The notes: generated from the sequence alone by a model not told the origin. Shown: positions 26,792 through 36,066, numbered from the stretch's first letter. The stretch is DNA of 64,000 nucleotides from CBDCUE01 sp965222515 (GCA_965222515.1 CBDCUE010000009.1:50572-114571), one strand, 5' to 3'. A program made the numbers and translations.

Positions 26792-27691
26792 ATGACAAAA
26801 AATTTCTTATCATTAGCTGATTTTTCTAAACAAGAATTATTGGATATTTTAATATTGGCAAAAAAGCTAAAAAACAATCTTGTAAATAATTTACTACAAG
26901 GAAAGCAACTTGCAATGATTTTTGAGAAAACATCAACAAGAACAAGGGTTTCTTTTGAGGTTGGTATTAATCAATTAGGAGGGCAGGCGATATTTTTAGA
27001 TAATAAAAGCTCTCAACTGGGTAAGGGCGAGACAATAGCAGATACAGCAAGGGTTTTGTCAAGATATGTGGATATTATTATGATTAGAGCAAATTATCAT
27101 AAAGACATAGAAGAGCTGGCAAAGTTTGCTACAGTACCAGTTATCAATGGTTTGAGTGATTTTAATCATCCTTGTCAAATAATGGCTGATTTGCTAACAA
27201 TTTCAGAAAAAAAAGCAAAGAATTTTGAGGATTTGCTGATTTCTTGGATTGGAGATGGCAATAATATGTTAAATTCTTATTTGAATGCTTGCTTGGTGCT
27301 TGGTTTTAAAATGCAACTAGCTTTACACAAAGATTATTATCCCAACAAAATATTAATTGCAAAAGCACAAGAGAAAAATTTAATTACTATTTATGATAAT
27401 AGTTTTGCAGCAGCAAAAGATGCAGATGTTGTTATGGCTGATACTTTTATTTCTATGGGAGATGAGAATCAAGAACAAAAATCAGCTGATTTCAAAGATT
27501 TTATAGTAACTAGTCAAATAATAAAAAATGCTCAAAAAGATGCTATTTTTATGCATTGTTTACCAGCATATAGAGGTCAGGAAGTAACAGAAGAGGTTTT
27601 GGAGAGTGAAAATTCGGTAATATTTGATCAGGCAGAAAACAGATTGCATATTCAAAAAGCAATAATGATAACATTATTAAAAAACAAGTGA
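26792..27691 (+). CDS. argF: ornithine carbamoyltransferase
   Basis: Makes citrulline from ornithine and carbamoyl phosphate in arginine synthesis. Carbamoyl phosphate motif STRTR (48-52), HPCQIMADLLT (about 127-137) and the catalytic FMHCLPAYRG (about 252-261). 299 aa matches. The stop overlaps the GTG start of the next gene (GTGA). ArgF can also work catabolically with ArcA/ArcC, and neither is here, so the biosynthetic role is an inference. Confidence 0.95.
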   Translation: MTKNFLSLADFSKQELLDILILAKKLKNNLVNNLLQGKQLAMIFEKTSTRTRVSFEVGINQLGGQAIFLDNKSSQLGKGETIADTARVLSRYVDIIMIRANYHKDIEELAKFATVPVINGLSDFNHPCQIMADLLTISEKKAKNFEDLLISWIGDGNNMLNSYLNACLVLGFKMQLALHKDYYPNKILIAKAQEKNLITIYDNSFAAAKDADVVMADTFISMGDENQEQKSADFKDFIVTSQIIKNAQKDAIFMHCLPAYRGQEVTEEVLESENSVIFDQAENRLHIQKAIMITLLKNK

Positions 27692-28680
27692 GAATTTATA
27701 TAGAGGAGGAGGCTTTTTTATATCCTAGAGTAGAAAAATTATTAACATCATATCCCAATGCAGAAAAAATTATTTGCCATCATTATGGAGAGATCTTTAA
27801 TTTAAAAAATCAGAATTTTCGTATTCAAAAAGAGCAAAAACCTGCTTTGATTATTGCAGTAAAAAAAGGTAAGAAAGTTTTGCCTACTCCAGAAAATTTT
27901 GGCATAGGAGAAAAAAACAATAATTTCTATTTTTCTCATATGCAAAACTGTCTCTATGATTGTAGATATTGTTTTTTGCAAGGTATGTATGCTTCTGCAA
28001 ATTATTTATGGTTTGTTAATTATGAAGATTTTTTTTTAGAAATTGAAGAAAAAATAAAATTTTTGGTCAAAGAAAAAATATATTTTTTTTCAGGATATGA
28101 TTGTGATTCTTTAGCAATGGAAAATATCACTAATTTTGCTAGTGAATTTTTGCCATTTTTTCAGAATCAGTCGCAAAATGCTATTTTAGAATTTAGGACA
28201 AAATCTATCAACATAAAGGAATTTTTGCATAGGGAGGTGATAAAAAATGTCTTGATAGCTTTTTCATTTACCCCAGAAGAGATTTCTAAAAAAGTAGAGC
28301 ATAAAACTGCCACAATTAGGGCAAGAATTGAGACAATGTGCAAATTAAGTAAGCTGGGTTGGCAAGTGGGAATTAGATTAGATCCTATAATTTATCACAA
28401 AAATTATCAAGAGCAATATCAAAAATTATTAGTAGATTTATTCAAAGAATTAGATGGTAATAATTTACATTCCATCAGTATTGGAGCTTTGCGATTTCCT
28501 AAAAAAATGTATGAGAAAATTAGCAAATTATATAAAGAAGAGCCATTGCTTAGTTATAAATTAGAAAAAAGAGAAAATATGGTTTCTTATTCTAAAGAAA
28601 TAGAAGATGAAACACAGGATTATATTACTGATTTGTTAAAAAAATATGTGGATAATAAGATAATTTTTTCTTGCTCTTAA
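27688..28680 (+). CDS. radical SAM protein, spore photoproduct lyase-like family
   Basis: 330 aa. The cluster motif is C88-x3-C92-x2-C95 (NCLYDCRYCFLQGM), the form used by SPL-type radical SAM proteins. The N-terminus (IYIEEEAFLYPRVEKLL) and LRFPKKMYEKISKLY region also fit that family. The GTG start overlaps the argF stop by 4 bases, implying translational coupling. Non-sporulating bacteria carry such SPL-like proteins of unproven role; true spore photoproduct repair is unlikely here. GTG is chosen because no better ATG fits the conserved N-terminus. Confidence 0.82.
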   Translation: MRIYIEEEAFLYPRVEKLLTSYPNAEKIICHHYGEIFNLKNQNFRIQKEQKPALIIAVKKGKKVLPTPENFGIGEKNNNFYFSHMQNCLYDCRYCFLQGMYASANYLWFVNYEDFFLEIEEKIKFLVKEKIYFFSGYDCDSLAMENITNFASEFLPFFQNQSQNAILEFRTKSINIKEFLHREVIKNVLIAFSFTPEEISKKVEHKTATIRARIETMCKLSKLGWQVGIRLDPIIYHKNYQEQYQKLLVDLFKELDGNNLHSISIGALRFPKKMYEKISKLYKEEPLLSYKLEKRENMVSYSKEIEDETQDYITDLLKKYVDNKIIFSCS

Positions 28681-28684
28681 TATA

Positions 28685-29458
28685 CTAAAACAATTTAGTT
28701 TTTAAATATAAAAAATTTCCTCTTTTTGCAGGGAGGTTAAAGATTTTTTGAGATACAGGTTTGATTTTAATTTTATTATCTAGTAAAATTTCTATAGCCC
28801 ATTCATATCTACTCATTGGATTGTTTTTGGTTAAATGAAAAAGACCTTTTTTGTTGTTTTTTAGAGCTTTGATGGTTTTTTCTACTATAAATTTTGTATC
28901 TGTAGGACAAGATATTTCATCATCTGCAATTTGCAATGTTTCTTGATTTTTTGCCCATTCTAAAACTTTTTTAGGAAAATTCTGCACCCCATCTCCATAA
29001 AGCCAGCTCACTCTAAAAATCAAATAATTATCCTGCAAAACATTCTGAAGAGCAATTTCTCCTGCTAATTTGCTTTTGCCATATTCATTTAGCGGATTAG
29101 TTTGATCTTCTTCTGCATAGCCATCCTGTTTTTCTCCATCAAAAACATAATCTGTGGAATAATGAACTAATTTTGCATTTATTTTTTTACTAATTTTAGC
29201 CAAATTCTCTACCGCTTTCTCATTAATTAAAAAAGCCTCTTTATTATCTGCCTCAGAATCATCTACCTTATTATAAGCTATGCAATTAATAATAATTTGT
29301 GGATTTATTAAAGAAATTTTTTTTTCTATTTTTAAAAAATTGCTAACATCCACATCTTTTCTGCCCCAAGCAATAAAATCTTGCTTGTTATTATGCAAAT
29401 ACTGCTCAAATGCTTTGCCTAATTGTCCATTTTTACCTAAAACCAAGTATTTTATCAT
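28685..29458 (-). CDS. rfbD: dTDP-4-dehydrorhamnose reductase (RmlD-like)
   Basis: NADPH-dependent reductase for dTDP-rhamnose. Nucleotide motif GKNGQLGKAF (8-17), HYSTDYVFDGEKQDGYAE (about 123-140) and Y-x3-K in NEYGKSKLAGE. 257 aa is a little short for the family (about 280-300). I start at ATG 29458, which overlaps the ubiX stop as ATGA; an upstream in-frame ATG at 29476 would add six residues with poor fit. The other rml genes are not in the window, so the rhamnose role rests on family membership. Confidence 0.85.
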   Translation of the reverse strand: MIKYLVLGKNGQLGKAFEQYLHNNKQDFIAWGRKDVDVSNFLKIEKKISLINPQIIINCIAYNKVDDSEADNKEAFLINEKAVENLAKISKKINAKLVHYSTDYVFDGEKQDGYAEEDQTNPLNEYGKSKLAGEIALQNVLQDNYLIFRVSWLYGDGVQNFPKKVLEWAKNQETLQIADDEISCPTDTKFIVEKTIKALKNNKKGLFHLTKNNPMSRYEWAIEILLDNKIKIKPVSQKIFNLPAKRGNFLYLKTKLF

Positions 29459-30024
29459 TTTGTTACCCCCTGCCATCTTTTAATTAAAGAAGTTTCTATA
29501 TCCAGCAAATCCAAAACCCTGCCAACGGTATGATTTATTATATCATCTAAAGATTTGGGCTTGATATAAAAAGCAGGGACAGGAGGCATAATTATTGCTC
29601 CACAATCAGATAATTTTTTCATATTTTCTAAATGAATGGAATGTAACGGAGTTTCTCTCAATAAAATAATAAGTTTTTTTCTTTCTTTTAAAATAACATC
29701 AGCAGATCTAGAAATTAAATTATCAGTATTTCCCGTTGCAATTGCTGACATTGTTCTAATTGAGCAAGGAGCAATAATCATCGCATCACTTTGATGCGAG
29801 CCACTAGAAATGCAAGCAGAAATATCTTTATGAGCATAATGATAATCTGCCATTTTTTGTAAATCATCTAGCTTTAAAATAAGCTCCTCTTTGATGGTGA
29901 TATGAGTAGAATTAGAAATAATAAGATGAGAGTTTATTTTCTTTGTTGCAGACAGAACCTCTAGCAATCTCTGTCCATAAATTGCTCCACTCGCTCCTGT
30001 TATAGCTACAATAATATTTTTCAT
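29455..30024 (-). CDS. ubiX: flavin prenyltransferase UbiX
   Basis: Makes prenylated FMN, the cofactor of UbiD in ubiquinone synthesis. FMN-binding start AITGASGAIYGQRLLEVL (about 7-24), MIIAPCSIRTMSAIATGNTDNLI (about 84-106) and LLRETPLHSIHLENM (about 121-135) are diagnostic. 189 aa is normal. Stop and rfbD start overlap; smpB lies upstream on the same strand, so these genes likely form an operon. Confidence 0.95.
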   Translation of the reverse strand: MKNIIVAITGASGAIYGQRLLEVLSATKKINSHLIISNSTHITIKEELILKLDDLQKMADYHYAHKDISACISSGSHQSDAMIIAPCSIRTMSAIATGNTDNLISRSADVILKERKKLIILLRETPLHSIHLENMKKLSDCGAIIMPPVPAFYIKPKSLDDIINHTVGRVLDLLDIETSLIKRWQGVTK

Positions 30025-30041
30025 TTTTTTTTAAGTTAAAA

Positions 30042-30497
30042 TTAATTTTTAAAACTATCTTTTAAGATTTGTTGTTTTTTTCTATTCCACTCTCTTTCTT
30101 TAATAGTTTTTCTTTTGTCAAAAAGCTTTTTTCCTGTAACTAAGGCAATTTGTAATTTTAATAAATTATTTTTATTAAAATAAACCTTGGTAGGAACAAT
30201 AGTAACCCCTGTTTTTTTTACCTTGCCTAGTAATCTGTTAATTTCTGACTTTCTTAATAAAAGTTTTTTTACCCTATCAGGGTTATGTTTAAAACTAGAT
30301 GATTTATCATAAACAGGAATATGAAATTTATGAATAAACATTTCATTTTTATTAGGGTGGATAAAAGCATCTGTAATATTTCCTTTTTTTGCTCTCAAAG
30401 ATTTTATCTCCCCACCAAGCAAACTAATACCAGCTTCATATTCTTCTAAAATATGATAATTATAATAAGCTTTTTTATTTTGAATAATAATTTTCAT
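30042..30497 (-). CDS. smpB: SsrA-binding protein SmpB
   Basis: Binds tmRNA for ribosome rescue. Signature elements: NKKAYYNYHILEEYEAGI near the start, LLGGEIKSLRAKKGNITDAF (about 26-45), and a basic C-terminus with GKKLFDKRKTIKEREWNR. 151 aa is typical. First gene of a likely smpB-ubiX-rfbD unit. The ssrA gene itself was not found here. Confidence 0.96.
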   Translation of the reverse strand: MKIIIQNKKAYYNYHILEEYEAGISLLGGEIKSLRAKKGNITDAFIHPNKNEMFIHKFHIPVYDKSSSFKHNPDRVKKLLLRKSEINRLLGKVKKTGVTIVPTKVYFNKNNLLKLQIALVTGKKLFDKRKTIKEREWNRKKQQILKDSFKN

Positions 30498-30603
30498 TTT
30501 TTTTTTAAAAAATCTGAATTTTATATATATGAAGCTATAATTGAAATTAATATTTCTTTAGTATAAACATTTTAAACAATAAATTACTAATTTTATTATT
30601 TAT

Positions 30604-31350
30604 ATGCAACAAATAAAAACAATTATGAACAAACTTATCTCAATTCTTTTTTTATTTACCGCAATTTTAACTACTCCTAAAGAGTCATATTCGAAAGAGA
30701 AAGCAGAGGAGTATGTAGTTATGTTGCATGGTATTGCAAGAACAACAAAACATATGCAAAAATTAGAGAAATATCTCAGCAAACGAAATTATGATGTAAT
30801 TAATATTGCTTACCCATCAACAGATCATAATTTAGAAGAATTAACCAACATTATTCATAAGAAAATATCAAACAAAATTACAAAAGATAAAAAAATAAAT
30901 TTTGTAGGATATTCAATGGGTGGTTTGTTGGTTCGAATTATTTTAAATAAACATCAATATAAAAATATGGGTAAAGTGGTGCAATTAGCTGCCCCTAACC
31001 AAGGAAGCGAGGTCTCTGATGTTTTAAAAAACAATATATTATATAAAAAATTTTATGGTCCAGCAGGGCAACAATTAACAACCAACCAAAGCAAAATAAA
31101 AAATCTTTTAAATGATAGGATAAATTATGAACTTGGTGTTATTGCAGGTTGTGCAACGATAGATCCAATTTCTTCATTAATAATTCCAGGTAGAGATGAT
31201 GGCAAAGTGTCAATAGCATCAACTAGATTAAAAGGTATGAAAGATCATATTGTCATTCGCTCTTCACATACTTTCTTTCCATCTAATAAAAAAGTGCAAA
31301 AACAAACATTACATTTTTTAAGAAATGGCCAGTTTAAACATAAAAAATAG
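30604..31350 (+). CDS. secreted lipase-like alpha/beta hydrolase
   Basis: 248 aa. An N-terminal signal-like hydrophobic stretch (about 8-30; the better start may be the second ATG at 30625) is followed by VVMLHGIARTTKHM, the oxyanion-type HG motif, and the nucleophile elbow GYSMGG (Ser104). RDDGKVS (about 198-204) may give the acid and the later RSSHTF the His. The layout is that of lipase/PGAP1-like hydrolases. It diverges from smpB and converges with fumC. Substrate unknown. Confidence 0.8.
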   Translation: MQQIKTIMNKLISILFLFTAILTTPKESYSKEKAEEYVVMLHGIARTTKHMQKLEKYLSKRNYDVINIAYPSTDHNLEELTNIIHKKISNKITKDKKINFVGYSMGGLLVRIILNKHQYKNMGKVVQLAAPNQGSEVSDVLKNNILYKKFYGPAGQQLTTNQSKIKNLLNDRINYELGVIAGCATIDPISSLIIPGRDDGKVSIASTRLKGMKDHIVIRSSHTFFPSNKKVQKQTLHFLRNGQFKHKK

Positions 31351-31352
31351 TA

Positions 31353-32741
31353 TTATTTAGGGCTAGTCATTTTTTCTGGTTTTACCCACTCATCATATTC
31401 CGTTTCAGTTAAAAGTCCTAACTCTACTGCTGATTCTTTTAAAGAACTGTTTTTTTTATGAGCATTTTTGGCTATTAAGGCTGCATTGTCATATCCTATG
31501 TGAGGATTCAAAGCAGTAACTAACATTAAAGATTGTTCCATTAATTTATTGATATTATCTTCGTTTGCTTCAATTCCCTTAACACATTTATCAGTAAAAC
31601 TAATTACCCCATCAGAGATTAATCTAATTGATTGCAATAAATTATAAATAATAACAGGTTTAAATACATTTAATTCAAAATGCCCATTTGACCCAGCAAC
31701 AGAAATTGTTACATTGTTACCCATAATTTGAGTTGCAATCATTGTTAAAGCTTCACATTGGGTGGGGTTTACTTTTCCTGGCATAATTGATGATCCCGGC
31801 TCGTTTGCAGGCAAAGAAATTTCTGCAAGACCAGATCTAGGACCACTAGATAATAACCTAATATCATTTGCTATTTTCATTAAACTAACAGCTAAAACAT
31901 TTAAAGCACCGCTAACCTCAACCACAGCATCATTAGTTGCTAATGCTTCAAATTTATTAGGGGCTGTTACAAAAGGAAACTTGGTTATTTTGGCTACATT
32001 TTTAGCAAATTTCTTATCAAATCCTTTTACTGAATTAATTCCCGTTCCAACAGCAGTTCCTCCTTGTGCCAATTCTAAAATACTAGGCAAGGTTCTTTTT
32101 ACTCTAGCAATAGCATTTTCAATTTGAACAACATAGCCAGAAAATTCTTGTCCCAAAGTAAGAGGAGTAGCATCTTGCAAATGAGTTCTGCCAATTTTAA
32201 TTATATCTTTAAATTTCTCTTGTTTGTTTTTCAATGCTTGAGCAAATTTTTCTAAACCAGGTATTAAATTATTAGATATTTCTAAAACAGCGGCAATATG
32301 CATTGCAGTAGGAAAACTATCATTAGAAGATTGTCCCATATTAATGTGATCATTTGGATGAACTGGCTCTTTGCTACCCAGCTCTCCGCCCAACATCTCT
32401 ATTGCTCGATTAGAAATAACCTCATTAACATTCATATTTGTTTGAGTTCCAGATCCTGTTTGCCAAACAACTAGTGGAAAATGAGCATCTAGCTTACCAC
32501 TAATCACTTCATCTGCCACTTGCACAATGACATCACCTATTTTTTTATCCAGTAATTTTAAATCCATATTAGTTAAAGCTGCTGATTTTTTTAAAATAGC
32601 AAAAGCTTTTATCAGAGGTTTTGGCATTTTTTCTTCGCCAATTTTAAAATTATGCAAAGATCTTTCAGTTTGAGCCCCCCAATATCTAGCATTATCTACT
32701 TTTACATCTCCCAAAGAGTCTTTTTCTATTCTATATTTCAT
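31353..32741 (-). CDS. fumC: fumarase class II
   Basis: Hydrates fumarate to malate in the TCA cycle. TGSGTQTNMNVNEVISNRA (about 97-115), GRTHLQDATPLTLGQEF (about 184-200) and the superfamily signature GSSIMPGKVNPTQCE (about 316-330) are all present. 462 aa is normal. It is preceded by the shared leader motif, as are sucC and lpdA. The minus-strand start at 32741 sits after an A-rich run with no Shine-Dalgarno. Confidence 0.97.
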   Translation of the reverse strand: MKYRIEKDSLGDVKVDNARYWGAQTERSLHNFKIGEEKMPKPLIKAFAILKKSAALTNMDLKLLDKKIGDVIVQVADEVISGKLDAHFPLVVWQTGSGTQTNMNVNEVISNRAIEMLGGELGSKEPVHPNDHINMGQSSNDSFPTAMHIAAVLEISNNLIPGLEKFAQALKNKQEKFKDIIKIGRTHLQDATPLTLGQEFSGYVVQIENAIARVKRTLPSILELAQGGTAVGTGINSVKGFDKKFAKNVAKITKFPFVTAPNKFEALATNDAVVEVSGALNVLAVSLMKIANDIRLLSSGPRSGLAEISLPANEPGSSIMPGKVNPTQCEALTMIATQIMGNNVTISVAGSNGHFELNVFKPVIIYNLLQSIRLISDGVISFTDKCVKGIEANEDNINKLMEQSLMLVTALNPHIGYDNAALIAKNAHKKNSSLKESAVELGLLTETEYDEWVKPEKMTSPK

Positions 32742-32750
32742 TTTTTTTCT

Positions 32751-32797
32751 AAGTTAAGGTTGTGTATAGCATATGGCATTCTGAAAAACATTTACAC
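32751..32797 (-). promoter_or_regulatory. shared leader motif before fumC
   Basis: On the minus strand: ATTCGTGTAAATGTT (GTGTAAATGTT at 32797-32787), a spacer with ATGCCATATGC, and CACAACCTTAACTT (32764-32751), then an A-run to the ATG at 32741. A small CTCGGAG..CTCCAAG hairpin is at about 32829-32847, upstream. Confidence 0.6.
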
Positions 32798-32976
32798 GAA
32801 TATTTTTTATTGTGTCATAGCATAAATGCTCGGAGTTATTCTCCAAGTTTTATTGGTTATAATTTAGCCTGATTGCACAAAAATGCACAAATCTACCATT
32901 CACACATAATCAATCTTGACTTTTGCCAATAATAAAGAAATAATTAACATTATTTTTTCTTAAACACAAATAGAAA

Positions 32977-33654
32977 ATGTCAGCAGAGCAAAAGATACCT
33001 TATCAATTAATTAGAAAGAAACAAAAACACACTTATATTAGAATAACAAACAATCAAGTTATTGTAACTACCAGTCACAAAACCACTCAAAAATATATAG
33101 ATGAATTGATTTTAAATAAAAATGACTGGATTTTAGAGCATCTCAACAATCAAATAGCTAATCAAAATTCTAAAAAGAAAATTTTTTATCTAGGAAAAAC
33201 ATTTGCTCTTGAATTATGCTCAAAAGATCATTTAGCTCATATGAATGCCAGTTTTTTTGCTAATAAATGCACTATTTACACTCCAAGCAACTATAATCAA
33301 GAGTGGCTAAATTACAAAATTGATTATTTTTATAAAGAAAAAGCAAAAAAGCTTATTCCTGATCTACTGAAAAAATGGAGTGATAAAATGAAGTTAAGCT
33401 ATAAAAAATTTACCATAAAAAAAACAAAAACTAGATGGGGCAGTTGTAGTTCTGATAATTGTTTATCTTTTAATTTTTTATTAATGACCCTTCCTTTAGA
33501 TGCTATAGAATATGTAGTTATTCACGAATTATCGCACATAACACACAAAAACCATTCATCAAATTTTTGGCAATTAGTAGAAAAACATTGCCCCAAGCAA
33601 AAAGAAATCAGAGCAAAAATAAGAATATTTGAAAAAGATATTTCTTTTTCTTAA
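32977..33654 (+). CDS. YgjP-like zinc metallopeptidase (DUF45/SprT-like)
   Basis: 225 aa. The metal site is HELSHITHKNHSSNFW (about 188-203), the HExxH of the YgjP family, preceded by KTRWGSCSSDNCLSFNF. Family members are cytosolic metallohydrolases of unproven target. It stands alone between fumC (divergent) and metW (convergent). Confidence 0.88.
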   Translation: MSAEQKIPYQLIRKKQKHTYIRITNNQVIVTTSHKTTQKYIDELILNKNDWILEHLNNQIANQNSKKKIFYLGKTFALELCSKDHLAHMNASFFANKCTIYTPSNYNQEWLNYKIDYFYKEKAKKLIPDLLKKWSDKMKLSYKKFTIKKTKTRWGSCSSDNCLSFNFLLMTLPLDAIEYVVIHELSHITHKNHSSNFWQLVEKHCPKQKEIRAKIRIFEKDISFS

Positions 33655-33711
33655 TAAATTTTATCATAAATAAAAATTATTCTTTTTTTCATATAATTAG
33701 AATTGCTACTC

Positions 33712-34407
33712 TTAAATGCTTTTTATTTTAGCAGAAACGGCATTGCTTATTTCTAATTCATCAGTTTTTTTGATTTTTTTGCCATTATCTTTTATCATAA
33801 TTCCTTTTTTAAGCAGATAGATACCATATTTAGCCAAAGTATTAGCCAAAATATTAGGAATTTTATTTCTTAAAAAGGGCAAGGAATCATTTAGATAAAA
33901 TTGTTTTTCTAAGATAAAACCTAAATCTTTGGCAAAAGTTATAAAATCAGCGATAGTACAAAAATGAATGTTTGGAGTGTTATACCATTTATAAGGTATA
34001 TCTTTAGTCACAGGCATTCTGCCTAAAAAAGTTAAATATAATCTGTTTTCTATATAAGCAAAATTGGGAATGGCAACGATAGTTTTTTTAGAAATTCTTT
34101 GCAATTCTTTCATAACTTGCTTAGGGTTTTTAGTAACTTGCAGAGTTTGGCTGATGATTGTGTAATCAAAAGCATTTGTAGGATAGTTTTTTAAATCATA
34201 ATCAATATTTCCTTGAGTAACTGCTAAACCTTTTTTTAAAGATTTGGTTAATTTGTCAGGATCACTTTCAATGCCTCGTGCTGAAACATTTCTTTCATTT
34301 TTTAAATATAAGAGCAAATCTCCTTCTCCACAACCAATATCTAATATTTTACTGCCTTTTTCTATTAATTGAGCGATAATTTGTAAATCTAATCTTAATT
34401 TTTGCAT
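33712..34407 (-). CDS. metW: MetW-like methyltransferase
   Basis: 231 aa. SAM-binding motif ILDIGCGEGDLLLYL (about 20-34), then NAFDYTIISQTLQVTKNPKQV and VAIPNFAYIENRLYLTFLGRMPVT, all typical of MetW. In proteobacteria metW usually follows metX and affects homoserine acylation; metX is absent here, so it is an orphan. Divergent from truA. Confidence 0.9.
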   Translation of the reverse strand: MQKLRLDLQIIAQLIEKGSKILDIGCGEGDLLLYLKNERNVSARGIESDPDKLTKSLKKGLAVTQGNIDYDLKNYPTNAFDYTIISQTLQVTKNPKQVMKELQRISKKTIVAIPNFAYIENRLYLTFLGRMPVTKDIPYKWYNTPNIHFCTIADFITFAKDLGFILEKQFYLNDSLPFLRNKIPNILANTLAKYGIYLLKKGIMIKDNGKKIKKTDELEISNAVSAKIKSI

Positions 34408-34469
34408 TTTTTAATAAATTATTGCTATAATGGTAATTATTAACAGCCCCACTATAATAACAGCCAAAT

Positions 34470-35207
34470 ATGTATAGATATAAAGCCACAATTGAGTATT
34501 TAGGAGTTAATTATCAAGGTTTTCAATTGCAAAAGCAAGGAAAAACTATTGCATCTTGCTTAAATGAAGCAATTTTAAGATTAACAGGAGAAATAATCAC
34601 TGTAAAAGCCAGCGGTAGAACAGATAGCGGGGTAAATGCTGAGGGTCAAGTGATTCATTTTGATCTCAAAAAGAAATTAAAGCCTTACCAAATAACAGAT
34701 GGTTTAAATTTTTATTTAAGAACAGAAGATATTTCTGTGCTAAAATCTAGTCTTGTTAAAAAAGATTTTGATTCTAGAAGAATGGCTAAAGAAAGATTTT
34801 ATCAGTATTTAATTTTAAATAGAGCATCGCCTTCTCCCATTTTAAATAATCGAGCTTGGCACATTAGAAAAGTCCTTAATTTGGCAAAAATGAGAGAAGC
34901 TAGCAAATATTTAATAGGTATTCACGATTTTTCTTCTTTTAGAAACTCTGAATGCCAGGCAAAATCACCAATAAAAGCAATAAATAACATCATTATCAGT
35001 AAAAAAAATGATATTATAAAAATAAAAATATCAGCACCTTCATTTTTACATAATCAAATAAGAATTATTGTAGGAAGCTTGATAGATATTGGCAAAGGCA
35101 AGCATCCAGTTGAAAAAATGTCAGAAATTTTAGAACAAAAATCACGAAAAGCAGCAGGAATGACTGCACCTAGCCGTGGCTTGTATTTTATTAAAGTTAA
35201 ATATTAA
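34470..35207 (+). CDS. truA: tRNA pseudouridine(38-40) synthase TruA
   Basis: Isomerises U38-40 in the tRNA anticodon arm. Catalytic Asp in SGRTDSGVNAEGQVIHFD (about 47-64). The family usually reads RTDxGVHA; here His is Asn, an uncommon change next to the catalytic loop. FLHNQIRIIVGSLIDIGKG (about 191-209) and the C-terminal AAGMTAPSRGLYFIKVKY complete the match. 245 aa. Confidence 0.94.
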   Translation: MYRYKATIEYLGVNYQGFQLQKQGKTIASCLNEAILRLTGEIITVKASGRTDSGVNAEGQVIHFDLKKKLKPYQITDGLNFYLRTEDISVLKSSLVKKDFDSRRMAKERFYQYLILNRASPSPILNNRAWHIRKVLNLAKMREASKYLIGIHDFSSFRNSECQAKSPIKAINNIIISKKNDIIKIKISAPSFLHNQIRIIVGSLIDIGKGKHPVEKMSEILEQKSRKAAGMTAPSRGLYFIKVKY

Positions 35208-35235
35208 TTGAAAATTTATAAATAAATGCTACAAT
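35208..35235 (+). promoter_or_regulatory. promoter of the 93-bp repeat array, related to the rpmI promoter
   Basis: TTGAAA (35208-35213), 16 bp, TACAAT (35230-35235), then CCCTTTTTTT. The stretch to 35279 closely resembles 36225-36297 upstream of rpmI (AATAAAT, ATCCCTTTT, AAGCTAAA in the same order), so one was probably copied from the other. Confidence 0.65.
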
Positions 35236-35286
35236 CCCTTTTTTTATTTTCAATTAGGTTGAAACAAGCTAAAGAAAATTTTAATT

Positions 35287-35937
35287 ATGTTGGTGTCTAA
35301 TACTAATTTACAACATATTAATATGAAGAATAATTTAAGGCAAAGCCTGAAAAAGGGTATAAATGATAGATGTATAGATATGTTGGTGTCTAATACTAAT
35401 TTACAACATATTAATACGAAGAATAATTCAAGGCAAAGCCTGAAAAAGGGTATAAATGATAGATGTATAGATATGTTGGTGTCTAATACTAATTTACAAC
35501 ATATTAATACGAAGAATAATTCAAGGAAAAGCCTGAAAAAGGGTATAAATGATAGATGTATAGGTATGTTGGTGTCTAATACTAATTTACAACATATTAA
35601 TACGAAGAATAATTCAAGGCAAAGCCTGAAAAAGGGTATAAATGATAGATGTATAGGTATGTTGGTGTCTAATACTAATTTACAACATATTAATACGAAG
35701 AATAATTCAAGGCAAAGCCTGAAAAAGGGTATAAATGATAGATGTATAGATATGTTGGTGTCTAATACTAATTTACAACATATTAATACGAAGAATAATT
35801 CAAGGAAAAGCCTGAAAAAGGGTATAAATGATAGATGTATAGGTATGTTGGTGTCTAATACTAATTTACAACATATTAATACGAAGAATAATTCAAGGCA
35901 AAGCCTGAAAAAGGGTATAAATGATAGATGTATAGGT
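35287..35937 (+). repeat. seven 93-bp tandem repeats
   Basis: Units begin at 35287, 35380, 35473, 35566, 35659, 35752 and 35845, each starting ATGTTGGTGTCTAATACT. They differ by only a few bases (AGGCAAAGC versus AGGAAAAGC; GATATG versus GGTATG). The pattern of variants suggests duplication of blocks larger than one unit. Confidence 0.96.
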
Positions 35938-36066
35938 ATAAATAACAGATGTGTGAATTTTGATGCGAATTCAGAACAGATTAAAGTAAACCAAACTTTG
36001 CAAAATAGCCCTTCTACTACTGTAGAAGGTGGTATAGGTAGCAAAGGTAGAGACACAGGAAGATAG
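35287..36066 (+). CDS. 31-residue tandem-repeat protein, function unknown
   Basis: 259 aa: seven 31-residue units with the pattern MLVSNTNLQHINTKNNS...LKKGINDRCID, plus a unique 42-residue C-terminus (NNRCVNFDANSEQ...GRDTGR). Units carry one Cys each and a basic segment. It has a promoter at 35208 and an ATG right after an A/T leader. No domain is recognised. The opposite strand is also open for 268 codons, a by-product of stop-free repeats; I prefer the plus strand because of the promoter copy and start context. It might also be a non-coding array. Confidence 0.5.
   Translation: MLVSNTNLQHINMKNNLRQSLKKGINDRCIDMLVSNTNLQHINTKNNSRQSLKKGINDRCIDMLVSNTNLQHINTKNNSRKSLKKGINDRCIGMLVSNTNLQHINTKNNSRQSLKKGINDRCIGMLVSNTNLQHINTKNNSRQSLKKGINDRCIDMLVSNTNLQHINTKNNSRKSLKKGINDRCIGMLVSNTNLQHINTKNNSRQSLKKGINDRCIGINNRCVNFDANSEQIKVNQTLQNSPSTTVEGGIGSKGRDTGR

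Noticed and set aside
35250..36056. Minus-strand 268-codon frame across the 93-bp repeats
   Set aside because: Repeats free of stops on both strands. The plus strand has a promoter copy and an ATG in a good position; the minus strand has neither. It is not fully excluded.
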